A stretch of 64,000 bases of DNA, taken from positions 1,240,001 to 1,304,000 of the forward strand of contig NZ_CP160403.1 of NCBI RefSeq assembly GCF_040782645.1, written 5' to 3'. The notes under the pieces are model-generated. The model was not told the DNA's origin, did not search any database, and saw only the letters and a program-made list of their open reading frames with translations. The DNA is from Streptomyces sp. HUAS ZL42. GTDB taxonomy: Bacteria; Actinomycetota; Actinomycetes; Streptomycetales; Streptomycetaceae. Both the position numbers and the translations under genes were made by a program. Shown piece after piece: positions 10,661-18,261 of this stretch (position 1 is its first letter; every line of letters starts with the position of its first letter).

Positions 10661-11071
10661 TCACGCCCGGCCGGTGCTGCCCGCGAAGAGGACGGAGCCG
10701 AGATCGGCGTCGAGGGAGGGGCGGATCTGCTGGGCCAGGGAGCCGCCGGTGGCCTCGTCGGCGACCTCGATCACGCAGCGTGCCTCGTGGATCGCCTTCG
10801 GATACGTCGTCCCGGCACGTTCGGCGACGCGGACGAAGAACTCCTCCTGACTCATCCGTTCACCCGTGAACGGCTCACCGGGAGCATGGGCCACCCGGCG
10901 CAGGTGCTCGCCGATCTCGTGCGGAAGCTGGGCGGCGGCCTTCTCGGCCACGGTGGAAGGCACCCGCTCGCCCAGCGTCTCAAGGCTGGCCCTGGTCGCA
11001 CGCTCCGCGGCGCCGCGGCTGTCCAGCCGGGCGCGGGACTGCACCTGGCCGATGAACGCGTCGTGCTGCAT
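10661..11071 (-). CDS. DUF2267 domain protein
   Basis: This 136-residue cytoplasmic protein matches DUF2267. It shows FIGQVQSRARLDSRGAAERA, ATRASLETLGERV, AAQLPHEIGEHLR and the EEFFVRVAERAG repeat-like second half, the tandem helical arrangement of the family. DUF2267 proteins are common in actinobacteria, often among stress-response genes, and have no established biochemical activity. ATG at 11071 is the only reasonable start. It stands alone between the end of the hydroxylase operon and the phosphoesterase, on the same strand as the latter, about 95 bases downstream of it. Confidence 0.8.
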   Translation of the reverse strand: MQHDAFIGQVQSRARLDSRGAAERATRASLETLGERVPSTVAEKAAAQLPHEIGEHLRRVAHAPGEPFTGERMSQEEFFVRVAERAGTTYPKAIHEARCVIEVADEATGGSLAQQIRPSLDADLGSVLFAGSTGRA

Positions 11072-11166
11072 GACTCACTCCCACCTCGCGGTCGCTTCGG
11101 TGTCGGTGCCGGCGGCGGCTCGCCGCCGAGCGGATCGGGTGCCCCGCACCGACGGCGCGAAACGGG

Positions 11167-11670
11167 CTACGCGCGCGGCGGCAGCCGATGCAGTTCCACG
11201 TCCGTGAGGCCGCCGCCGGCCACGGCAGCCGTCATGTACGTGCAGTGGGGCTGGCGGCGGCGGTCGGTCGGGGAACCGGGATTGAGCAGGCGCAGGCCGG
11301 TCGGGGCGGTGGTGTCCCACGGGATGTGACTGTGGCCGAAGACCAGCACGTCGAGGCCGGGGAAGCGGGCGGCACAGCGGGCCTCGCGCCCCTGGGCGGG
11401 ACCGGTCTCGTGGATCACCCCGAAGCGCAGGCCGCCCAGCTCTGCGTACGCCACCTCGGGCAGCCGTGCGCGCAGCTCGGGGCCGTCGTTGTTGCCGTAC
11501 ACCCCGATCAGCCGTCGGCTGCGGCTCTCCAGCAGGTCGAGGGTGGCCGTGTCGACCCAGTCGCCGGCATGGAAGACGACGTCCGCGTCCGGGAGTTCGG
11601 CCAGTAGCCCGGCGGGCAGCTCCCGGGCGCGCTTGGGGAGGTGGGTGTCGGACATCAGGAGCAGGCGCAC
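11167..11670 (-). CDS. YfcE/MJ0936-type metallophosphoesterase
   Basis: This 167-residue protein is a compact calcineurin-like phosphoesterase. The metal-binding motifs appear in order: MSDTHLP (residues 6-12), FHAGDWVD near 33, GVYGNNDGPE near 57, IHET near 90 and VFGHSHIP near 110, followed by LLNPGSPTDRR. Family members hydrolyse phosphodiesters with a two-metal centre; physiological substrates are usually unknown. Start is GTG at 11670 with the family's characteristic MRLLLMSDTH opening. It lies divergent from the glycosyltransferase gene at 11900. Confidence 0.88.
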   Translation of the reverse strand: MRLLLMSDTHLPKRARELPAGLLAELPDADVVFHAGDWVDTATLDLLESRSRRLIGVYGNNDGPELRARLPEVAYAELGGLRFGVIHETGPAQGREARCAARFPGLDVLVFGHSHIPWDTTAPTGLRLLNPGSPTDRRRQPHCTYMTAAVAGGGLTDVELHRLPPRA

Positions 11671-11899
11671 GGTGCCAGGCTAGGGGGCCCGGTGTCCGGG
11701 CAGAGTGAAGAGGGCACCCGTACGGCCGTACCCGCCGGACGTCTGCGCACCCGGGGCCGGCCAGGACGTACGCCCTTTCGGCCACCGGACCAGCGGTGTC
11801 CGAAAAGGTGGCGCCCACAGCCCGCGGGGTTAGCATCGGGCCACGCGCGCCAAACGCCCGTCCGAAATACGGCAACCGAACCGAGGGGGCCAGGAGCCC

Positions 11900-13819
11900 A
11901 TGCCGGTCAAGGTCAGCGTCATCGTCCCCGTCTACAACCCCGGGCCCTACATCGAGGACTGCGTCGAGTCCCTGCAGCGGCAGTCACTGAAGCCCGACGA
12001 GTACGAAGTGATCTTCGTCGACGACGGCTCCACCGACGACACCCCCGCCCGGCTCGACAAGCTCGCCGCCGAGGACGCGCGGGTGAGCGTCATCCACCAG
12101 GAGAACTCCGGCTGGTCGGGCAAGCCGCGCAACGTCGGTATCGCCGCGGCCCGCGGCGAGTACGTCATGTTCGTCGACAACGACGACTACCTGGGTGACG
12201 AGGCACTGGAGCGGATGTACGACTACGGCGTGGCCAACGGCGCCGACGTGGTCGTCGGCAAGATGGCCGGCAAGGGCCGCGGCGTTCCGGTGGAGCTGTT
12301 CCGCACGAACCGCCCCCGCGCCACCGTCGACGACGCACCGCTGATCGACAGCCTGACCCCGCACAAGATGGTCCGCCGGGAGTTCCTCGAACGCACCGGC
12401 CTGCGCTTCCCCGAGGGCCGGCGCCGCCTGGAGGACCACGTCTTCGTCACCGAGGCGTATCTGCGCGCGGACAACGTCTCGGTGCTCAGCGACTACGTCT
12501 GCTACTACCACGTGCGCCGGGACGACGACGCCAACGCGGGCTTCCAGCGGTTCGATCCGGCCGGGTACTTCAAGAACCTCCGGGAGGCCCTCGACGTCGT
12601 CGAGCGGTTCACCGAGCCCGGCCCGCTGCGCGACAAGCTGTACCGGCGCTGGCTGCGCGTCGAGATGGTCGAGCGGCTGCGGGGGCGGCGCTTCCTCACC
12701 CTGCCCGAGGACTACCGCAAACAGCTGTTCGGGGAGATCCACGGGGTCGTGACCGAGCGGTTCGGCCCGGGCGTGGCGGCCCGGCTCGCTCCGACGCAGC
12801 GGGTGGTGGCCGCGCTGGTCGCCGCCGACCGCTTCGGCGACGTCGTGGCCTTCGCGGAGTGGGAGGCCGGCCTGGGGCTCAAGGCGGTTCCGGAGACCGT
12901 GGAGTGGCGGGACGGGACGCTGCGCATCGGCTTCACCGCCGAGTTCGTCCAGGGCGGCCGGCCACTGGAGTTCCCGGCCGACCGCGTCTCCCCGGGCGGG
13001 CCCCCGCTCGACGTCGCCGAGGCACAGGCGTGGGTGTGCGCCGACGCGGTGAACCGCTTCGCCACGGCGACGGCGGATCTGCAACTGCGTGAACGCTCCA
13101 CCGCGGCCCCGTACTTCCAGCCGGTCGAGGTCACCCGCGAGGCCGTGCCTGCCGGTGACGGCTCCCGGGTGCGGCTCGTGCTGCGCGCGACCGCCACCGT
13201 CGACCCGGGCACCGCGGCGAGCGACGCGCCGCTGGGCGACGGCCTGTGGGACGCCTTCGCCCGCGTCCGTCTGGGCGGCTGGACCAAGGAGTGCCGGCTG
13301 GGTCCGGCCCCTCGGGCGGGCCTCACCGCCGGTGTCGTCGCGGGCCGCGTGGTCCTGCCGTACCGGACCGAACGGCACGGCAGTCTGGCCCTGGACGTCG
13401 GCCTCGCGGACAAACGGCTCGGGCTCGGGCGGCTCGCACCCGGTGACGCGACGGTCGAGGGCGGACGCCTCCGCGCGCGGCTGCCGCTGTACGTCCCCGG
13501 CTCCACCGACGTGCTGTTCCGGCTCACCGGCGCCTGCGTCGACCTACCGGCCACGCTGTCCCCCGCGCCGGCCGGAACGCGTGCGCTGCTGGACGCGCCC
13601 ATCGACCGCCTTCCGTCCGGGACTTGGCGGGCCGCGCTGTGTCTGACCCCGGACGCCGAACGCCGCCGCTTCCGTATCCTGGGTTTCGCCGTGCGCGTCG
13701 GGGGCGGGGGCACACGCGTGGTGAGTCCGCCGCGGCCGCCCGTCGTACGGCGGTTGGTGCGCAGGGCGCGTCGGGCGCTCGGCAGGACGGCCCACCGGCT
13801 GGGGATACGGAAGGGGTGA
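11900..13819 (+). CDS. Family 2 glycosyltransferase with long C-terminal extension
   Basis: This 639-residue protein begins with a GT-A fold of family GT2 (VSVIVPVYNPGPYIEDCV, EVIFVDDGSTDDT near residue 38, and MFVDNDDYLGDEAL near 92 carrying the DXD-type acids). The catalytic domain covers about the first 320 residues. The remaining half is beta-rich and resembles the C-terminal domains of TarS/teichoic-acid-type Streptomyces glycosyltransferases. No transmembrane helix is present. It likely transfers a sugar to a wall or capsule polymer. It is followed at 4 bases by rmlC and faces the rmlABD genes, so rhamnose is a plausible donor sugar; this is inference. ATG at 11900 follows GGGGGCCAGGAG. 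Confidence 0.85.
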   Translation: MPVKVSVIVPVYNPGPYIEDCVESLQRQSLKPDEYEVIFVDDGSTDDTPARLDKLAAEDARVSVIHQENSGWSGKPRNVGIAAARGEYVMFVDNDDYLGDEALERMYDYGVANGADVVVGKMAGKGRGVPVELFRTNRPRATVDDAPLIDSLTPHKMVRREFLERTGLRFPEGRRRLEDHVFVTEAYLRADNVSVLSDYVCYYHVRRDDDANAGFQRFDPAGYFKNLREALDVVERFTEPGPLRDKLYRRWLRVEMVERLRGRRFLTLPEDYRKQLFGEIHGVVTERFGPGVAARLAPTQRVVAALVAADRFGDVVAFAEWEAGLGLKAVPETVEWRDGTLRIGFTAEFVQGGRPLEFPADRVSPGGPPLDVAEAQAWVCADAVNRFATATADLQLRERSTAAPYFQPVEVTREAVPAGDGSRVRLVLRATATVDPGTAASDAPLGDGLWDAFARVRLGGWTKECRLGPAPRAGLTAGVVAGRVVLPYRTERHGSLALDVGLADKRLGLGRLAPGDATVEGGRLRARLPLYVPGSTDVLFRLTGACVDLPATLSPAPAGTRALLDAPIDRLPSGTWRAALCLTPDAERRRFRILGFAVRVGGGGTRVVSPPRPPVVRRLVRRARRALGRTAHRLGIRKG

Positions 13820-13823
13820 CGGC

Positions 13824-14432
13824 ATGCGGCCGTTGGACATCGAGGGCGCCTGGGTGCTGGAACCCAAGGTCTTCCCGGACGAGCGCGGCAGCTTCCACGA
13901 GTGGTACCGCGGCGAGGAGTTCCGCGAGGCCACCGGCTACGACCTGACGCTCGCCCAGGCCAACTGCTCGGTCTCACGCCGCGGCGTCCTGCGCGGGGTG
14001 CACTTCTCCGACGTCCCGCCCGGCCAGGCCAAGTACGTGACCTGTGTGCGCGGCGCGATCCTGGACGTGGTGGTCGACCTGCGCGTCGGCTCGCCCTCGT
14101 TCGGCCGGTGGGAGGCGGTGCGGCTCGACGACGCCACCCGGCACGCGGTGTTCCTCGCGGAGGGGCTCGGGCACGCCTTCCTGGCGCTCACCTCCGACGC
14201 CACGGTGGTGTACCTGTGCTCGACGGGCTACGCGCCCGAGCGGGAGCACGGTGTCCACCCGCTCGACCCCGAGCTGGGCATCGCCTGGCCCGAGGACGTC
14301 CCGCGCCTGCTGTCGCCGAAGGACGAGCAGGCGCCGACGCTGGCCGAGGCGCGGAGCGCGGGGATGCTGCCGTCGTACGAGACCTGCCGCGCGTACTACG
14401 AGGAAGTGCGCGAGCGCGGCCTCAGCGGCTGA
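13824..14432 (+). CDS. rmlC: dTDP-4-dehydrorhamnose 3,5-epimerase
   Basis: This 202-residue cupin is RmlC, which epimerises dTDP-4-keto-6-deoxyglucose at C3 and C5 in dTDP-L-rhamnose synthesis. The N-terminal GAWVLEPKVFPDERGSFHEW and RRGVLRGVHFSDVPPGQAKY carry the conserved substrate-binding and catalytic-histidine region. YLCSTGYAPEREHGVHPLDP and GIAWP near the C-terminus are also typical. It starts 4 bases after the glycosyltransferase stop, so the two are co-transcribed. Its 3' end overlaps the convergent methyltransferase by 11 bases. It is separated by strand from rmlA, rmlB and rmlD, yet the four together form the whole pathway. Confidence 0.92.
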   Translation: MRPLDIEGAWVLEPKVFPDERGSFHEWYRGEEFREATGYDLTLAQANCSVSRRGVLRGVHFSDVPPGQAKYVTCVRGAILDVVVDLRVGSPSFGRWEAVRLDDATRHAVFLAEGLGHAFLALTSDATVVYLCSTGYAPEREHGVHPLDPELGIAWPEDVPRLLSPKDEQAPTLAEARSAGMLPSYETCRAYYEEVRERGLSG

Positions 14433-15225
14433 CGCCGACCTGCTCCAGGGCGGACCGCAGGGGCTCCCAGCCGCGGGAGCGCCGGACGCCGAGGCTGCGG
14501 GCCCGGACGAGCGGTCGCCAGAAGCCCGCCTCCAGCAACGCCTCCGGCTGCACGGCCCCCGCCCGCTCCAGGATCGCCTCGGGCACCTTCTGCGGATCGG
14601 GGACGACGTACTCCGCGACGATCTCCTCGTACTTCTCGCGCAGCACCTTGTTGCGGGGATCGGCGCCGAAGACCACGAGCTGCCCGGTGGGCTGGGTGTC
14701 GACCAGGACCGTCACCAGGTCGGGGCGGTAGCGGGCCAGTACCTCCCTCACCTTGAAGACGTCCCCGGTCCACGCGCCGGTGTGCCGGTCGCGGGCCGCC
14801 TCGTCCCCGTTGCGCGGCATCATGTCGTCGAAGACGATCACGCTGGTCCAGTCGGAGTGCTTCTCGACGTTGATGAAGTCGCGCAGGGCGTACTCGAACA
14901 GGTGCATGCCGTCGATGAAGGACAGGTCGAGGGTGGGGCGACGCCAGTGGCCGAGCGGGTGGCGGCCGCGGCGCAGGTTGCGCAGCGGGTGGCGGCCGCC
15001 CTTGAGGTGCATGAGGGGGTTGGCCCGGGCGAAGAAGTCGTCGCTGGTGGCCCGCACCAGGTGGACGTCGCAGCGGATTTCCGAGGTCACCTTGAAGGCG
15101 GGGTCGATCGCGATGCTGGGGACGCGGGACAGGCGCAGGCTGCGGCCGTCGTTGACGCCGATCTCCAGGTAGTTGCGGTTCGCGCTGACCTTGTGCAGTT
15201 CCCGCAGGAACTCATGGCGTTTCAC
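14422..15225 (-). CDS. Class I SAM-dependent methyltransferase-like protein of the rhamnose cluster
   Basis: This 267-residue protein has a Rossmann-type methyltransferase opening (NYLEIGVNDGRSLRLS, SAM loop near residue 19), an acidic strand (SIAIDPAF), and a later LDLSFIDGMHLFEYALRDF motif typical of the Methyltransf_24-type sugar and polysaccharide methyltransferases. The GTG start at 15225 overlaps the rmlD stop (GTGA) and sits behind CAAGGAG. As the last gene of rmlA-rmlB-rmlD it probably modifies a sugar, possibly O-methylating rhamnose or the polymer end; that is inference from context. The SAM loop is slightly divergent, so activity is not certain. Confidence 0.72.
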   Translation of the reverse strand: MKRHEFLRELHKVSANRNYLEIGVNDGRSLRLSRVPSIAIDPAFKVTSEIRCDVHLVRATSDDFFARANPLMHLKGGRHPLRNLRRGRHPLGHWRRPTLDLSFIDGMHLFEYALRDFINVEKHSDWTSVIVFDDMMPRNGDEAARDRHTGAWTGDVFKVREVLARYRPDLVTVLVDTQPTGQLVVFGADPRNKVLREKYEEIVAEYVVPDPQKVPEAILERAGAVQPEALLEAGFWRPLVRARSLGVRRSRGWEPLRSALEQVGVSR

Positions 15226-16097
15226 GAAGGGTTCTCCTTGCGGATCAGGGGCAGTGCCTCGTGGAGTGCGGCGCGCCAGTCGCGCGGTGGGGGCAGGCCG
15301 GTCTCCCTCCACCGGCCGTGCGCGAGGACGCTGTACGCGGGGCGGGGTGCGGGGCGCGGGTAGGCGTCGCTGCCGGTGGGGTGCACCCGGTCCGGGTCGG
15401 CGCCCACGGCCCGGAACACCTCGCGGGCCAGGTCGAACCAGCTGGCCTCTCCCGAACTGGTGGCGTGGAACACGCCGTTGACGCCGGTTCCGACGAGCGG
15501 TCCGAGGTCGGCGAGCCGCGCGGCGACATCGGCGCTCCAGGTGGGCTGTCCTCGCTGGTCGTCGACGACGTCGACGGTGTCCCGGCGTGTCTCCAGGTCG
15601 AGCATCGTGCGGACGAAACTGCGGCCGTGGACACCGTAGAGCCACGCGGTGCGTACGACGGCGCTGCGGGCGGGGAGTTCGGTGAGCACTGCCCGCTCCC
15701 CGGCGAGTTTGGTGCGGCCGTAGGCGGTGCGCGGGGCGGGCGGGTGGTCCTCCGGGTAGGGCGTCGCGCGGGCTTCGCCGGCGAAGACGTAGTCGGTGGA
15801 GACGTGCACCAGGCGCGCCCCACTCCCGGCACAGGTCCGGGCGAGCACCCGCGGTCCCTCACCGTTGATGCGCAGCGCGCGTGCCTCGTCCGTTTCGGCG
15901 TCGTCGACGGCCGTGTACGCGGCGCAGTTGACCACCAGGTCGGGACGGTGCTCGGCGAAGGCGCGGCCGACGGCCTCGGGCAGGGTGATGTCCAGGGCCG
16001 TGTGGTCCAGGCCCACCACGTCCTCGCCGCGACGGGTCAGCTCCTCGACCGTGTCGCGCCCGAGCATGCCGCCCGCTCCGGTGACCAGCCACCTCAT
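15222..16097 (-). CDS. rmlD: dTDP-4-dehydrorhamnose reductase
   Basis: This 291-residue short-chain reductase is RmlD, the NADPH-dependent last step to dTDP-L-rhamnose. WLVTGAGGMLGRDTV is the nucleotide-binding glycine motif; NCAAYTAVDDAETDEA, STDYVFAG and the catalytic TAYGRTKLAGE (YxxxK) are all present, as is RTAWLYG. The ATG at 16097 overlaps the rmlB stop (ATGA), and its own stop overlaps the next start (GTGA), so the whole minus-strand set is translationally coupled. Length is normal. Confidence 0.94.
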   Translation of the reverse strand: MRWLVTGAGGMLGRDTVEELTRRGEDVVGLDHTALDITLPEAVGRAFAEHRPDLVVNCAAYTAVDDAETDEARALRINGEGPRVLARTCAGSGARLVHVSTDYVFAGEARATPYPEDHPPAPRTAYGRTKLAGERAVLTELPARSAVVRTAWLYGVHGRSFVRTMLDLETRRDTVDVVDDQRGQPTWSADVAARLADLGPLVGTGVNGVFHATSSGEASWFDLAREVFRAVGADPDRVHPTGSDAYPRPAPRPAYSVLAHGRWRETGLPPPRDWRAALHEALPLIRKENPS

Positions 16098-17056
16098 GTG
16101 GGCCGCCGTTTCAGAGGCTCCCACCAGGCCCGGTTGTCCCGGTACCAGGCGACGGTGGCGGCGAGGCCGGCCGCGAAGTCGTGGCGCGGGCGGTAGCCGA
16201 GTTCGGTGCGGGCCTTGGTCCAGTCGACGCTGTAGCGCAGGTCGTGGCCCTTGCGGTCCTGGACGTGCTCCACTCGCTCCCAGTCGGCCCCGCAGGCCTC
16301 GAGCAGCAGCACGGTGAGTTCTCTGTTGCTCAGCTCGGTGCCGCCGCCGATGTTGTACACCTCGCCGGGCCGGCCCTGGGTGCGCACGAGGTCGACGCCG
16401 TGGCAGTGGTCCTCGACGTGCAGCCAGTCGCGGACGTTGCGTCCGTCGCCGTACAGCGGGACCTTCTCGCCGTCGAGAAGGTTGGTGACGAACAGCGGGA
16501 CGACCTTCTCGGGGAACTGGCGCGGGCCGTAGTTGTTGGAGCAGCGGGTGACGCGCACGTCGAGGCCGTGTGTGCGGTGATACGCGAGGGCGAGCAGGTC
16601 GGAGGAGGCCTTGGAGGCGGAGTACGGGGAGTTGGGCCGCAGCGGGTGGTCCTCGGGCCAGGAGCCCGACTCGATGGAGCCGTAGACCTCGTCGGTGGAG
16701 ACGTGCACGAAGGGGCCCGTCCCGTGGCGCAGGGCCGCGTCGAGGAGCGTCTGGGTGCCCAGCACGTTGGTGCGGACGAACTCGCCGGCCCCCTCGATCG
16801 AGCGGTCCACATGGGACTCGGCCGCGAAGTGCACCACCTGGTCGGCGTCCGCCATCAGCTTGTCGACGAGAGCGGCGTCGCAGATGTCGCCGTGGACGAA
16901 CTCCAGCCGCGGGTCCTCCAGCGGCAGGTTGTCGGCGCTGCCGGCGTAGGTGAGCTTGTCCAGCACCGTGACACGCGGTGCCGCCTGCTCGGCGAGCAGC
17001 ATGCGGACGTAGGTCGAGCCGATGAAACCGGCCGCACCGGTGACGAGCACGTTCAT
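16094..17056 (-). CDS. rmlB: dTDP-glucose 4,6-dehydratase
   Basis: This 320-residue extended short-chain dehydrogenase is RmlB, making dTDP-4-keto-6-deoxyglucose with bound NAD. VTGAAGFIGSTYVRML is the NAD site, STDEVYGSIE gives the catalytic Thr-Asp-Glu, and SPYSASKASSD gives the YxxxK pair. RCSNNYGPRQFPEKV is the conserved substrate region. ATG 17056 overlaps the rmlA stop by 4 bases. It is a well preserved copy with no unusual feature. Confidence 0.95.
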   Translation of the reverse strand: MNVLVTGAAGFIGSTYVRMLLAEQAAPRVTVLDKLTYAGSADNLPLEDPRLEFVHGDICDAALVDKLMADADQVVHFAAESHVDRSIEGAGEFVRTNVLGTQTLLDAALRHGTGPFVHVSTDEVYGSIESGSWPEDHPLRPNSPYSASKASSDLLALAYHRTHGLDVRVTRCSNNYGPRQFPEKVVPLFVTNLLDGEKVPLYGDGRNVRDWLHVEDHCHGVDLVRTQGRPGEVYNIGGGTELSNRELTVLLLEACGADWERVEHVQDRKGHDLRYSVDWTKARTELGYRPRHDFAAGLAATVAWYRDNRAWWEPLKRRPT

Positions 17057-18120
17057 GAATGGATCTGCACCTTGCTGTGGTCTCCGAGGACGAGTCGGTG
17101 GGCACTGGGCACGCCGGGCGCGGGGGTGACCTCGACGTGCCGGCCGATCAGCGAGTTCTCGATCCGGCCCACCCCGTGGATCGAGGAGTCCCGCAGCACG
17201 ATGGAGAACTCCAGCTCGCTGTCGGTGATCAGGCAGTTCTGCGCGATGGAGGTGAACGGGCCGACGTAGGAGTCGCGGACCTCCGTGCCGGACCCGATCA
17301 CGACGGGCCCGACGACACGGGAGTTGACGACGCGTGCGCCCTTCTCCACGACCACCCGTCCGACCGTCTCGGACGCACCGTCCACGTCACCGTCGATCCG
17401 CCGTTCGACGCCCTCCAGGACCGTCCGGTTGACCTCGAGCATGTCGCCGACGTTCCCGGTGTCCTTCCAGTAGCCCTTGATGATCGTGGAGCGCACGTCG
17501 GCACCGGTGTCGATCAGGTGCTGTATGGCGTGGGTGATCTCCAACTCGCCCCGCCAGGACGGCTCGATGGCGCGGACTGCCTCGTGGATCACCGGCGTGA
17601 ACAGGTACACCCCGACCAGGGCGAGGTCGCTCTTGGGCTGCCGGGGCTTCTCCTCCAGGCCGACGACCTGCCCGGCGCCGTCGAGTTCGGCGACGCCGAA
17701 GGCGCGGGGGTCGGCCACCCGGGTGAGCAGGATCTGCGCGTCGGGCCGGGTCCTGCGGAACTCGTCGACGAGGTCGCGGATGCCGCCGACGATGAAGTTG
17801 TCGCCGAGGTACATCACGAAGTCGTCGTCGCCGAGGTACTCCCGCGCGATCAGCACCGCATGGGCGAGGCCGAGGGGTCTGTCCTGCGGGATGTAGGTGA
17901 TGTCGAGGCCGAAGTCCGCCCCGTCGCCGACGGCTTCGCGGATTTCCGCGGCGGTGTCTCCGACGACCACTCCGACCTCGGTGATGCCGGCCGCGGCGAT
18001 GGATTCCAGCCCGTAGAAAAGCACGGCCTTGTTGGCCACCGGCACGAGTTGCTTGGCCGAAGTGTGCGTGATCGGCCTCAACCGCGTACCGGCGCCGCCG
18101 GACAGCACGAGAGCCTTCAT
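17053..18120 (-). CDS. rmlA: Glucose-1-phosphate thymidylyltransferase (long, StrD/RmlA-like form)
   Basis: This 355-residue nucleotidyltransferase activates glucose-1-phosphate with dTTP. LSGGAGTRLRPITHTSAKQL (residues 6-25) is the nucleotide-binding signature and MYLGDNFI supplies the metal-binding aspartate region. The C-terminal quarter (IGSGTEVRDSYVGPFTSIAQ) is a left-handed beta-helix, which makes this the longer form found in antibiotic and polysaccharide clusters rather than the 290-residue enterobacterial type. ATG 18120 is chosen because MKALVLSGGAG is the family start. It is the first gene of the rmlABD-methyltransferase unit; the promoter should lie in 18121-18261, where a SpoIIE-phosphatase gene ends on the same strand. 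Confidence 0.94.
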   Translation of the reverse strand: MKALVLSGGAGTRLRPITHTSAKQLVPVANKAVLFYGLESIAAAGITEVGVVVGDTAAEIREAVGDGADFGLDITYIPQDRPLGLAHAVLIAREYLGDDDFVMYLGDNFIVGGIRDLVDEFRRTRPDAQILLTRVADPRAFGVAELDGAGQVVGLEEKPRQPKSDLALVGVYLFTPVIHEAVRAIEPSWRGELEITHAIQHLIDTGADVRSTIIKGYWKDTGNVGDMLEVNRTVLEGVERRIDGDVDGASETVGRVVVEKGARVVNSRVVGPVVIGSGTEVRDSYVGPFTSIAQNCLITDSELEFSIVLRDSSIHGVGRIENSLIGRHVEVTPAPGVPSAHRLVLGDHSKVQIHS

Positions 18121-18261
18121 CTGCTTCACCCTAGCCCTGATTGTCCGGGACGGAACCGTCGCCGGAATCGCTCGTTCGATACGACCTTCCAGTGACGCGG
18201 CGGTCACGGCAACCCGGCGGCGGGACCGCCACCGGGTTACGGCAGCGGAACCGGAAGACCT

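Noticed and set aside
11821..11836. Promoter -10 TAGCAT before the glycosyltransferase
   Set aside because: No -35 hexamer at a suitable distance, so it was not annotated.
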